NCBI RefSeq assembly: GCF_000470315.2
Contig: NZ_CBRF02000020.1
Span: forward strand, 19,824-83,823
Length of the DNA: 64,000 nucleotides
Source: Psychromonas sp. SP041
GTDB lineage: Bacteria > Pseudomonadota > Gammaproteobacteria > Enterobacterales > Psychromonadaceae
Reading direction: 5' to 3'
Below the pieces are notes generated by a model. It ran no database searches. It worked only from the letters and a program-made list of their open reading frames with translations, and was not told the DNA's origin. The translations under genes were made by a program, and so were the position numbers. Below, piece by piece: positions 28,654 through 36,936 of this stretch (the first letter of the stretch is position 1; every line of letters begins with the position of its first letter).

Positions 28654-31389
28654 ATGACCCAAGAAAAAAGCTTATGGACTAAATCAACCTGCGCATATTG
28701 TGGTGTGGGCTGTGGCATTGAAGCAAGTATCGGTGCTAAAGGTGAATTAAGCATTCGCGGTGATCAATCACACCCGGCTAACTACGGAAACCTCTGCTCT
28801 AAAGGATTAGCGCTAGGCGAAACCGTGAGTCATGAAGGTCGATTATTACACCCTTCAATTGACGGTATTGAAACGGACTGGCCTAACGCGTTACAACATG
28901 TTGCTTCAAAATTCTCACAAGCGATTGAAGAACATGGTCCAGATTCAGTGGCTTTTTATGTATCTGGGCAACTGCTAACTGAAGATTATTATGTTGCGAA
29001 TAAACTGATGAAAGGGTTTATTGGCAGCGGTAATATCGATACCAATTCACGACTATGTATGTCATCAAGTGTTGTTGGCCATAAGCGTGCTTTTGGTAGT
29101 GATACGGTGCCTGGTTGTTATGAAGATCTTGATACGGCGGAATTAGTTATTATCACTGGGTCTAACCTCGCATGGTGTCATCCCGTTTTATTTCAGCGCT
29201 TAAAAGCTGAAAAAGCCAAACGTGACAATCTATTTATTGTGGTTATCGATCCTCGTGAAACAGATACCTGCTCTATTGCCGATTTACATTTAGCCATTCA
29301 GCCAGAAACTGACGTCGCATTATTTAACGGTTTACTGGCTTACCTTGTTGAACATAAAAAAATTGATAACGATTACATTGAACAACATAGTGAAGGATTT
29401 AAAGCTGCACTAAAAAGTGCACAAGAAGATATGCCAAGCATGGCTCAATTAGCCACGAACTTAGCGTTAAATGAGCAAGACTTAATATCATTTTTCGCGC
29501 ATTTTGCTAACACCGAGAAAACACTGACAATTTACTCTCAAGGTGTTAACCAATCAACGCAAGGTAGTAATAAAGTAAACAGTATTATTAACTGCCATAT
29601 TGCCACTGGCCGAATAGGCAAACCCGGCATGGGCCCTTTCTCAATCACAGGGCAACCCAATGCAATGGGAGGTCGCGAAGTGGGTGGACTTGCGAATACC
29701 TTGGCAGCGCACATGGAATTTGGCGATCAGAAAGCCAATCAACTGATTAGCGATTTCTGGGAAACAGAGCAACTAGCCACCCGCCCAGGATTAAAAGCAG
29801 TCGACCTATTTGAAGCAATGAATGAAGGTAAAATAAAAGCAGTTTGGATCATGGCAACCAACCCTGTAGTGAGCTTACCTAATAGTAATAAAATCATTGA
29901 AGCATTAAAAAAATGCCCTACGGTGGTTGTGTCAGATTGCATGGCAGAAACAGCCACAACTGAATATGCAGATGTATTATTGCCAGCCCAAGGTTGGAGT
30001 GAAAAATCAGGTACCGTCACCAACTCTGAAAGACGTATTTCAAGACAGCGCCGTTTATTACCTAGCCCAGGCGTTGCTAAACCTGATTGGTGGATTATTA
30101 GTGAAGTTGCTAAATGTATGGGTTTTGCAAAAGCATTTAACTTCCTTCATGAAGGAGAGGTTTTCTCTGAATTTACAAAAATGACCACGTTAGACAATGA
30201 AGATGGTTTATCACGTGACCTTAATTTAATTGGATTAACGACGTTAGATGCAAAAGGATATAGTCAATTAACACCTCAACAATGGCCAGTCACTGAATTA
30301 CAAACAGACAATGTACATCAACGCTTATTTGCTGATAAACAATTTTTCACGCCCTCTAAAAAAGTACAGTTTATTGCAGTTTCACAGTTAGCAACGAGCA
30401 TTAATGTAAAAAGCGAACCTCTTAAACAATCTCAATACCCTTTAATCTTAAATAGTGGACGTATTCGAGACCATTGGCATACGATGACTCGCACCGGATT
30501 ATCAAGTCGATTAGGTGCACATATAACTGAACCTTTTGTTGCAATACATCCAAATGATGCTGAGAAACTGCAGATCACTGAAAACAACTTAGTAGCGATC
30601 AACAGTCCTCAAGGTGCGATGTTAGTAAGGGCTTTACTCACAAAACAACAAAATAAAGGGCAAATTTTTACGCCAATTCATTGGAATAGCCAAACCGCTA
30701 AAAGCGCTAATATTTGTAATTTAGTCAGTGATGATAACGACCCTATTTCCGGTCAACCTGGTTTTAAATCTACTCAAGTCAATGTTAAAAAATGGCATTA
30801 TCACAGTGAAGCCATGTTATTAACTCGAGAATCAATCGAGCTTAGTGAATTTGATTATTGGGTAAAACAGAAAGTTGAAAAAGGTTATTTATATCGTATT
30901 GCAGATAACCGCTCACCTTTAGAGCTATCGCAAGCATTACAAAACCTATTACAGAATAAACAAGGCAAAACGCTACAATTCTCAAGCACAGATGAATCTC
31001 AACAAATGATTCATCGCTATGCTTTTGTACAAAATGCACAGCTTAATAATGCTTATATCACCTCAGAGCAATTAACCACTCAGTCATTAGACTGGTTACA
31101 AAGCGTATTAGATTTACCGCTTGATAGCAGTATCGAACTCACACTGATTTCAGGCATTGTTGAAGGAAAACTAGCCCAAGGTAAAATCATTTGTGCTTGT
31201 AAACAAGTCGGTATCAACACTATTACGGACGCTATTTTAGAAGAAGGTTGTCAAACACTTGATAGCATCAAACAATGCACCGGTGCAGGAACAGGCTGTG
31301 GTAGCTGTTTACCTGAAGTCGAATCAATACTCGCCAATAAGATGGAAGATATAACACAGCGAATTGAAGTCGAAGAATTTGTTGCTTAG
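28654..31389 (+). CDS. nasA: Assimilatory nitrate reductase catalytic subunit
   Basis: The 911-residue protein is a molybdopterin oxidoreductase. The N-terminus has STCAYCGVGCGIEA and later NLCSKGLALGE, which bind a [4Fe-4S] cluster. Molybdopterin-binding parts include QPNAMGGREVGGL and NSGRIRDHWHTMTRTG. The C-terminus has a BFD-like [2Fe-2S] domain, IICACKQVGINTITDAI then GAGTGCGSCLPEVES, the layout of cytoplasmic NasA. It has no Tat signal, which argues against periplasmic NapA. It reduces nitrate to nitrite for NirBD. It lies alone on the plus strand, divergent from nirB. Confidence 0.95.
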   Translation: MTQEKSLWTKSTCAYCGVGCGIEASIGAKGELSIRGDQSHPANYGNLCSKGLALGETVSHEGRLLHPSIDGIETDWPNALQHVASKFSQAIEEHGPDSVAFYVSGQLLTEDYYVANKLMKGFIGSGNIDTNSRLCMSSSVVGHKRAFGSDTVPGCYEDLDTAELVIITGSNLAWCHPVLFQRLKAEKAKRDNLFIVVIDPRETDTCSIADLHLAIQPETDVALFNGLLAYLVEHKKIDNDYIEQHSEGFKAALKSAQEDMPSMAQLATNLALNEQDLISFFAHFANTEKTLTIYSQGVNQSTQGSNKVNSIINCHIATGRIGKPGMGPFSITGQPNAMGGREVGGLANTLAAHMEFGDQKANQLISDFWETEQLATRPGLKAVDLFEAMNEGKIKAVWIMATNPVVSLPNSNKIIEALKKCPTVVVSDCMAETATTEYADVLLPAQGWSEKSGTVTNSERRISRQRRLLPSPGVAKPDWWIISEVAKCMGFAKAFNFLHEGEVFSEFTKMTTLDNEDGLSRDLNLIGLTTLDAKGYSQLTPQQWPVTELQTDNVHQRLFADKQFFTPSKKVQFIAVSQLATSINVKSEPLKQSQYPLILNSGRIRDHWHTMTRTGLSSRLGAHITEPFVAIHPNDAEKLQITENNLVAINSPQGAMLVRALLTKQQNKGQIFTPIHWNSQTAKSANICNLVSDDNDPISGQPGFKSTQVNVKKWHYHSEAMLLTRESIELSEFDYWVKQKVEKGYLYRIADNRSPLELSQALQNLLQNKQGKTLQFSSTDESQQMIHRYAFVQNAQLNNAYITSEQLTTQSLDWLQSVLDLPLDSSIELTLISGIVEGKLAQGKIICACKQVGINTITDAILEEGCQTLDSIKQCTGAGTGCGSCLPEVESILANKMEDITQRIEVEEFVA

Positions 31390-31539
31390 GTTGTTACCTA
31401 GTTTTCAGGATAGCTTTCAGGATAGTTTGCAGGGATAGTTTTTGGCATAACTAGCTGACATAACTTTCTCATATAACTTTCTGGCATAGCTTTAAGGATA
31501 GTTTTTTAGCTAGCTTTGTAACTGGTGTGTTATGCAACT

Positions 31540-32045
31540 AGCGTCATCTACTTTTAAATTAGGGGCGTTGAGGTCAAAGCCCTCTAATTTTGCAGCTCCG
31601 ATTATCAGCCTTTGGCTTTGGGGCTGAGCTCCCCCTTTAATTTTGCAGCTTCGATTATGAGTCTTTGACTTCGGAGCTGAGCTCTCCCCTTTAATTTTAC
31701 AGCTCCGATTATGAGCCTTTGACTTTGGGGCGCTGGGCGAATGAGACGCAGTCTCTTGCAATGAGCGGAGGAGCTCTGCGACTCCTTTTTTCAGCCTGCA
31801 GGGGGTTATGTGTTGCTTTTGACTTTGAATTAGACTTTGATAATAGAAAATAGAAAAGGTAATCTTAAAATACCTAGAACCCAACACAAAAAAAGATCTG
31901 CAAGCTGAAGCATGCGCCCCGACGTAAAAAGAAAAATCAACACATGTAAACACTAAAATCTGCAAGCTAAAAACAGGACTCGCAGAGCTCTTCCGCTCAT
32001 AACACTAGGCTGTCGACTAATTCGCCATGCCCCCGAAAATAAAAA
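31540..32045. repeat. REP-like repeats downstream of nasA
   Basis: No credible gene is seen from 31390 to 32146. First come short degenerate direct repeats such as TTCAGGATAGCTTTCAGGATAG (31411-31440, shown in part by spacing only). Then three AATTTTGCAGCTCCGATTATGAG-like blocks recur near 31590, 31640 and 31695. A long REP form in reverse orientation lies at about 31725-31802, a short form CTGCAAGCTGAAGCATGCGC at about 31898, and another long form from about 31959. Confidence 0.75.
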
Positions 32046-32049
32046 CTGT

Positions 32050-32088
32050 AATCTAAAAACAAAATAAGCGATCAATTGATCGCTTATT
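32050..32088 (-). terminator. Intrinsic terminator of the hydratase gene
   Basis: A perfect palindrome of 13 bases per arm (AATAAGCGATCAA/TTGATCGCTTATT at 32063-32088) is followed on the minus strand by TTTTGTTTTTAG. It lies about 60 nt after the stop of the hydratase gene at 32147. Confidence 0.85.
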
Positions 32089-32146
32089 ACTTGAAGTAGG
32101 TTATTCAAACAGTTTTGAATAACTTACATTTTATCAGCTTTTATTA

Positions 32147-32971
32147 TTAAGCTTTTTTATTATCAACTAACGTAAAGTTCATTGTACAAACATCACCAAA
32201 CTTAACTGTTGAAGTTGAACCTACTAGTGTTTCATGCACACCTGTGATTGCGCCAGAACTACATAAAGAACCTGCAGGTAATGTAATGCCACGTTCTGCA
32301 CAACAGTCGATCATGAAAGCAAATGCTGATAATGGGCCATTAAAAATGCCATCTGTTGGAGCAGTATTGATCAACTCATCATTAATCGTAGTGCTTGTTT
32401 CCATTGATGTAATAGCCGTTTTCCAATCAGTAATAGATGTGCCTAAAATTACACCGTATTGATTACCAATATCTGAAGCAATTGCCGTTGGACCATAGCC
32501 ATTTAAATCAATAACTGGGCTACTTGCGATTTCAATTCCTGCATAAGCCGCTTTAACTAGATGCTCAACACCGTCTGCTGTATTAATACTACCCGGCTCA
32601 ATCTCTTGGTTTGTTTCAAACACTAATTCAGGTTCAATCGCAATAAAACCACCAGCAAATACAGGTAATTCAAATGCTTGTCCCTTTGATTCTTGCTCTG
32701 TCAAAGTAATGCATACGTCTTTGAATACAGGTCCTAAAATACGTGCAGCTCCAAGCTCATCACGTAGATCTGGCGGTACCATTCCTACTTTCCAGCCAAC
32801 AATAGGTTGATCAGAAGCCGCAATAGAACCGTCTTGAACAACGTAAGCTTCAGCTAGTGTACTTGGGATTGGGCCAGGGAAACCGTCTAGGATACGAACA
32901 TCTTTACGAGCACTAGATAGTGCATTTACTAGCGCGCTGATTTGCTCACTAGTTAAAGGGGTAGTTGACAT
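32147..32971 (-). CDS. 2-keto-4-pentenoate hydratase family protein
   Basis: The 274-residue protein fits the MhpD/fumarylacetoacetase-like hydratase family. It has IVGWKVGMVPPDLRDELG, AIEPELVFE (metal-binding Glu pair) and AAYAGIEIASSPVIDLNGYG, and the late GSLCSSGAITGVHE. Such enzymes hydrate 2-keto-4-pentenoate or related acids in meta-cleavage pathways. No other pathway genes are near and it stands alone with its own terminator, so its substrate is unknown. Confidence 0.8.
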   Translation of the reverse strand: MSTTPLTSEQISALVNALSSARKDVRILDGFPGPIPSTLAEAYVVQDGSIAASDQPIVGWKVGMVPPDLRDELGAARILGPVFKDVCITLTEQESKGQAFELPVFAGGFIAIEPELVFETNQEIEPGSINTADGVEHLVKAAYAGIEIASSPVIDLNGYGPTAIASDIGNQYGVILGTSITDWKTAITSMETSTTINDELINTAPTDGIFNGPLSAFAFMIDCCAERGITLPAGSLCSSGAITGVHETLVGSTSTVKFGDVCTMNFTLVDNKKA

Positions 32972-33388
32972 AAAATACTCTCACAATTGTTTGATAAATT
33001 TATGGTTATGGTCGCTACAAGCAAATGAAAACCTGAGCAATAAAAAACCAGTATAAACGCCCTGTAACATCAAACAAAGGGATTATTAGCTGTTTCACTG
33101 TGATTTTGACTGAGATCTATAATTCAACAGCTTATAAAGAAAAAGACTGATAAATAGACTGTAAAATAGCGTAGTTTAAACAAATTAATCAATAAATTAT
33201 TAAGCTTTAGGGCATTTAATTATTTATATTAAATATTAGATTCAATAAAGATAAATTTATAAAAAAGATCTAATACCTGTATTTTATAGTTCGTATTCAT
33301 CTTTTTATTTTGTTATGTTGTAACAAAAGTTTTGTTATATTGTAACAAAGTAATGATTTAATACTAAAAACTTATCGGTGAGAAGAAC
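32972..33388. other. AT-rich divergent intergenic region before the zinc-type ABC operon
   Basis: About 415 bp lie between the hydratase gene (minus) and the ABC ATPase gene (plus). Apart from the two Zur-like boxes at 33308-33350, described separately, I see no gene or strong hairpin. The plus-strand gene has GAGAAG just before its ATG. Confidence 0.5.
33308..33350 (+). promoter_or_regulatory. Two tandem Zur-like operator boxes
   Basis: Two inverted repeats lie 22 bp apart centre to centre: TTTTGTTA-TGTTG-TAACAAAA at 33308-33328 and TTTTGTTA-TATTG-TAACAAAG at 33330-33350. The core TGTTATATTGTAACA differs at one base from the gammaproteobacterial Zur consensus core TGTTATANTATAACA. The start codon of the ABC ATPase is about 40 bp downstream, so zinc-bound Zur would repress the operon. 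Confidence 0.65.
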
Positions 33389-34084
33389 ATGATTAACCTA
33401 ACTAATTTACGCTTTGCCTGGCAGAAAAAAGACATTATTGATATTAGTTCGTTAAATATTAAAAAAGGCCAACATCTATTTATTGAAGGCCCGAGTGGAA
33501 GCGGTAAAAGTACATTATTGAATTTACTAGGGGGCGTTTTAACACCACAAAATGGCGATGTTACGATTCTTGGTCAATCTTTAAATGCATTATCTTCAAG
33601 TCAAAAAGATAGTTTTAGAGCAAATCATATCGGTTTTATATTCCAACAGTTTAACTTGATCCCCTATTTAAGCGTGTTAGATAACATCACTTTACCTTGC
33701 ACCTTCTCAAAAGCCCGAAAAGAAAAAGCGTTAAAGCACAGTAAAAACTTAAATGAAGAAGCCATTCGTTTACTAGCTGCACTGGGTTTACACGATTCAG
33801 AATTATTACAGCGTAGTGTTAATGAACTGAGTGTTGGACAACAGCAACGTGTTGCTGCAGCAAGGGCAATGTTAGGTAGCCCTGAAATCATTATTGCCGA
33901 TGAACCCACCTCTGCATTAGACAGTGATCACCGCCAAGGCTTTATTAAAATACTATTCGAAGAATGTCAAAAAGAAGAGATTACCCTCATTTTTGTCAGC
34001 CACGATGCCGATTTAAAACATCACTTTACGCATAGTATTAACTTACAACAGATCAATCAGGTTAACTTCAAGGAATCGATATAA
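33389..34084 (+). CDS. ABC transporter ATPase, MacB/LolD type
   Basis: The 231-residue protein has Walker A GPSGSGKST, the Q-loop region FIFQQFNLIPYLSVLDN, signature LSVGQQQRVAAARAM and Walker B IIIADEPTSALD. It belongs to the LolD/MacB group that pairs with FtsX-like permeases. It overlaps the permease gene by one base and lies behind two Zur-like boxes. It probably powers a zinc-linked process at the inner membrane (inference). The set resembles the Zur-controlled zrg-type ABC genes described in Vibrio. Confidence 0.85.
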   Translation: MINLTNLRFAWQKKDIIDISSLNIKKGQHLFIEGPSGSGKSTLLNLLGGVLTPQNGDVTILGQSLNALSSSQKDSFRANHIGFIFQQFNLIPYLSVLDNITLPCTFSKARKEKALKHSKNLNEEAIRLLAALGLHDSELLQRSVNELSVGQQQRVAAARAMLGSPEIIIADEPTSALDSDHRQGFIKILFEECQKEEITLIFVSHDADLKHHFTHSINLQQINQVNFKESI

Positions 34085-36066
34085 TGGCGATTTTATCATT
34101 AGCATTCAAAAGCTTACTTAACCGTAAACTGACCTTTTTCATTACTCTTTTTTCTATCGCAATCAGCGTAACTTTATTGCTAGGTGTTCAAACCTTAAAA
34201 ACAGAAACGAACAATAGCTTTATGAAAAGTATTTCTGGTACTGATTTAATTATTGGTTCTCGAGGCGCTTCTTCACAATTGTTATTGAGCTCAGTTTTTC
34301 ATATCGGTAATACCACTAATACCATTAAATATGATACTTACCAAAAAATCAGTCAATCACCTGCGGTTGAATGGGCAGTCCCTATTTCATTAGGTGATTC
34401 TCATCATGGCTATACTGTGATGGCAACCGACTTAAGTTTCTTTGATTATTTTAGTTACGCTAATAAACAACATTTAAAGGTTGAATCAGGAAAAATAGAT
34501 GACGATATGTTCGCAGTTGTTATTGGTTCAGAAGTCGCTAAAAAATTAAATTATAAAATTGGCGATGAGGTTATCGTAACGCATGGAGGTGGTGAAATAG
34601 AAGGACATAATCATGATAATATTCCTTACTTCATCAGTGCAATCCTATCCCCTTCTTTTACCGCTATAGACCAATCTCTTATTATTTCATTGGAAGCAAT
34701 GGAAGCGATGCATACAGATAATCATGGCCATTTTGGTGCATTGCCTGGAGAAACAACCCTAGCAGCCAATCACGCAGATCACGATGAACATGATCACGAA
34801 GATGAAAATCATGAGCAGCATCATGACGAAGCAACGCATGATGAACATGAACACGAAGATGCAGATCATGAGCAGCACCATGATGAAGCAGCGCATGATG
34901 AACATGAGCACGAAGATACAGATCATGAGCAGCATCATAACGAAGCAGCACATGATGAACATGATCACGAAGATGCAGATCACGAACAACACCATGACGA
35001 AGCAGCGCACGATGAACATGATCATGAAGATGCAAATCATGAAGAACACCATGACGAAGCAGCGCATGATGAACATGAGCACGAAGATGCAGATCATGAG
35101 CAACACCATGACGAAGCAGCGCACGATAAACATGAGCACGAAGAACACCATGACGAAGCCACTCACGATGAACATGATCATGAAGATGCAAATCATGAAG
35201 AACACCATGATGAAGCAGCGCATGGTGAACATGATCACGAAGGTGAAAATCATGAGCAACATCATAACGAAGCAGCGCACGATGAACATGATCACGAAGA
35301 TGAAAATCATGAGCAACATCATAACGAAGCAGCGCACGATGAACATGATCATGAAGAACACCATGACGAAGCCACTCACGATGATCATGAAGATGCAAAT
35401 CATGAAGAACACCATGATGAAGCAGCGCATGATGAACATGATCACGAAGCAGCCCATGAAGGTCACCGTGAGACACAAGATCAACGTGTTGCTAGGTTAT
35501 TAAAGGTAAAACCAGAGAAAATTAATGCAATCTTTGTTGGTTTAACCTCTCCTCAAGCAGTGTTAGGCATGCAAAGTTATGTTAATAATTTTCAAGAAGA
35601 GCCTTTATCTGCGATTATTCCTGCCCTCGCTCTTCAGGAATTATGGGAATTCTTTAGCCTTGCTGAAGTTGCGTTGAGTATTGTGACCGTATTTGTTGTC
35701 TTAGTTGGCTTATTGGGAATGTTAAGCATTATTCTAATGAGCTTGAATGAACGTCGTCGAGAAATGGCAATTTTACGCTCAGTAGGAGCAAGACCTGGAC
35801 ATATCTTTAGTTTGATTATTGGCGAAGCAGGTTTTGTTTGTTTTGCTGGCATATTATTGGGTATTGCATTACTTTACCTACTCCTTCTCATACTACAGTC
35901 ACCGTTGGCATCGTATTATGGGTTTTATTTGGATATTAATATGTTGACGTCTAATGATTTACTTATTTTAGCAATTATTCAAATTAGTGCATTATTGATA
36001 GCATTAATTCCTGGTTGGTTAATTTATAAGTACTCATTATCAGATGGCATGAGCATCAAGTTTTAG
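34084..36066 (+). CDS. FtsX/MacB-type ABC permease with His-rich periplasmic repeat insertion
   Basis: The protein has 660 residues, well above the roughly 400-430 usual for this family. The first helix is near residues 15-35 and three FtsX helices lie in the last 150 residues, with the motif LNERRREMAILRSVGARPG between the first two. Residues about 234-463 are a string of roughly 13 units of 19 residues, DEHDHEDADHEQHHDEAAH, with some shortened to 14. This stretch sits in the large periplasmic loop and should bind zinc or other divalent metals. The DNA there is a 57-bp minisatellite, so unit number may vary between strains. Zur-like boxes upstream support a zinc role. Confidence 0.85.
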   Translation: MAILSLAFKSLLNRKLTFFITLFSIAISVTLLLGVQTLKTETNNSFMKSISGTDLIIGSRGASSQLLLSSVFHIGNTTNTIKYDTYQKISQSPAVEWAVPISLGDSHHGYTVMATDLSFFDYFSYANKQHLKVESGKIDDDMFAVVIGSEVAKKLNYKIGDEVIVTHGGGEIEGHNHDNIPYFISAILSPSFTAIDQSLIISLEAMEAMHTDNHGHFGALPGETTLAANHADHDEHDHEDENHEQHHDEATHDEHEHEDADHEQHHDEAAHDEHEHEDTDHEQHHNEAAHDEHDHEDADHEQHHDEAAHDEHDHEDANHEEHHDEAAHDEHEHEDADHEQHHDEAAHDKHEHEEHHDEATHDEHDHEDANHEEHHDEAAHGEHDHEGENHEQHHNEAAHDEHDHEDENHEQHHNEAAHDEHDHEEHHDEATHDDHEDANHEEHHDEAAHDEHDHEAAHEGHRETQDQRVARLLKVKPEKINAIFVGLTSPQAVLGMQSYVNNFQEEPLSAIIPALALQELWEFFSLAEVALSIVTVFVVLVGLLGMLSIILMSLNERRREMAILRSVGARPGHIFSLIIGEAGFVCFAGILLGIALLYLLLLILQSPLASYYGFYLDINMLTSNDLLILAIIQISALLIALIPGWLIYKYSLSDGMSIKF

Positions 36067-36074
36067 GGAGTAAC

Positions 36075-36740
36075 ATGAAAAAGTACTTATTAATCTTATT
36101 ATTAGGTTTAACATCCGCGATGCAGGCTCAAGCGCAACCAATGAAAATTGATTGGCAAGACTTGCAAGGAAAAGTTGAACCTTACCAAGACCCTTTTGGT
36201 GATTTAACAGAGGATCAACTTTATAATCTTTCAGTTTATGGTCGAATAACGGAAATGAAAAAAGTATTTCCTTCTTATGACATAACAGATGCAATGCTTA
36301 AAGAAGCTGAAGATGCAAAAGCTCAATTGATAAAAGAAAAAGTAGATATTGATGAAATGTTTGCACAACGTGACATCATAATGGAAAAGCGTAAAAAAGC
36401 TTCTTTAGTAACCAATGACTTATTAGCAAATAGAGAAATAGAAATGTCTGGTTATATGCTTGCTCTTGAATTTGATAATGGCGAGGTTTCTGAGTTCTTA
36501 TTAGTACCAACTATTGGTGCTTGTTCACACAAACCCGTACCGCCTGCAAATCAATTGATATACGTGAAAGCGAAACAATCAATTGCAACAGGCTCACCTT
36601 ATATGCCAATTAAAATAACAGGTACATTACGCATTACCCCATCAACTCAAGACCTTTATTTGGTCGATGGAAATAAAAAAATCAATATGGCTTATAGTCT
36701 AGATGGCGCAATTGTAGAACCTTTTATTGCAACACATTAA
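36075..36740 (+). CDS. DUF3299 periplasmic protein
   Basis: The 221-residue protein has a signal peptide (LLLGLTSAMQAQA) and the DUF3299 core: GYMLALEFDNGEVSEFLLVP, then TIGACSHKPVPPANQ.IYV. Members of this family are often encoded with MacB-type ABC genes under Zur control, which matches the two genes upstream. It starts 8 bp after the permease gene. Its biochemical role is not known; a metal-linked periplasmic role is inferred. Confidence 0.8.
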   Translation: MKKYLLILLLGLTSAMQAQAQPMKIDWQDLQGKVEPYQDPFGDLTEDQLYNLSVYGRITEMKKVFPSYDITDAMLKEAEDAKAQLIKEKVDIDEMFAQRDIIMEKRKKASLVTNDLLANREIEMSGYMLALEFDNGEVSEFLLVPTIGACSHKPVPPANQLIYVKAKQSIATGSPYMPIKITGTLRITPSTQDLYLVDGNKKINMAYSLDGAIVEPFIATH

Positions 36741-36796
36741 CAAGCTCAACTTGATAAACTTTTATAACTAAAGTTTATAGTTAAGCAGAACAAACT

Positions 36797-36835
36797 AAAG
36801 CCGTGATAGATTAACTGTCACGGCTTTTTTCTTTT
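36797..36835 (+). terminator. Intrinsic terminator of the zinc-type ABC operon
   Basis: AAAGCCGTGA and TCACGGCTTT form a 10-bp stem around an 11-base loop, followed by TTTCTTTT. It lies 57 nt after the DUF3299 stop. Confidence 0.9.
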
Positions 36836-36843
36836 GATGCCCT

Positions 36844-36879
36844 CTGAACTATCTGAACTATCTGAACTATCTGAACTAT
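36844..36879. repeat. Four tandem copies of a 9-bp unit
   Basis: CTGAACTAT is repeated four times without change, just after the terminator. It may be a slippage-prone microsatellite; no coding or regulatory role is visible. Confidence 0.9.
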
Positions 36880-36936
36880 AAATAAGAAATTTAACTAATT
36901 GCCCAGTCGAACGTTACAGATTGTGATTTGGAGTGC

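Noticed and set aside
28654..31389. Periplasmic nitrate reductase NapA
   Set aside because: There is no Tat signal, a C-terminal BFD-type [2Fe-2S] domain is present, and nirB is divergent; this fits assimilatory NasA.
31510..31965. 151-residue minus-strand frame over the repeats after nasA
   Set aside because: It consists of translated REP cores and spacer blocks with no domain, and repeats itself at the DNA level.
34682..35503. Long antisense and second-frame open frames over the His-rich repeat
   Set aside because: They are shadows of the 57-bp repeat; only the permease frame continues into conserved helices on both sides.
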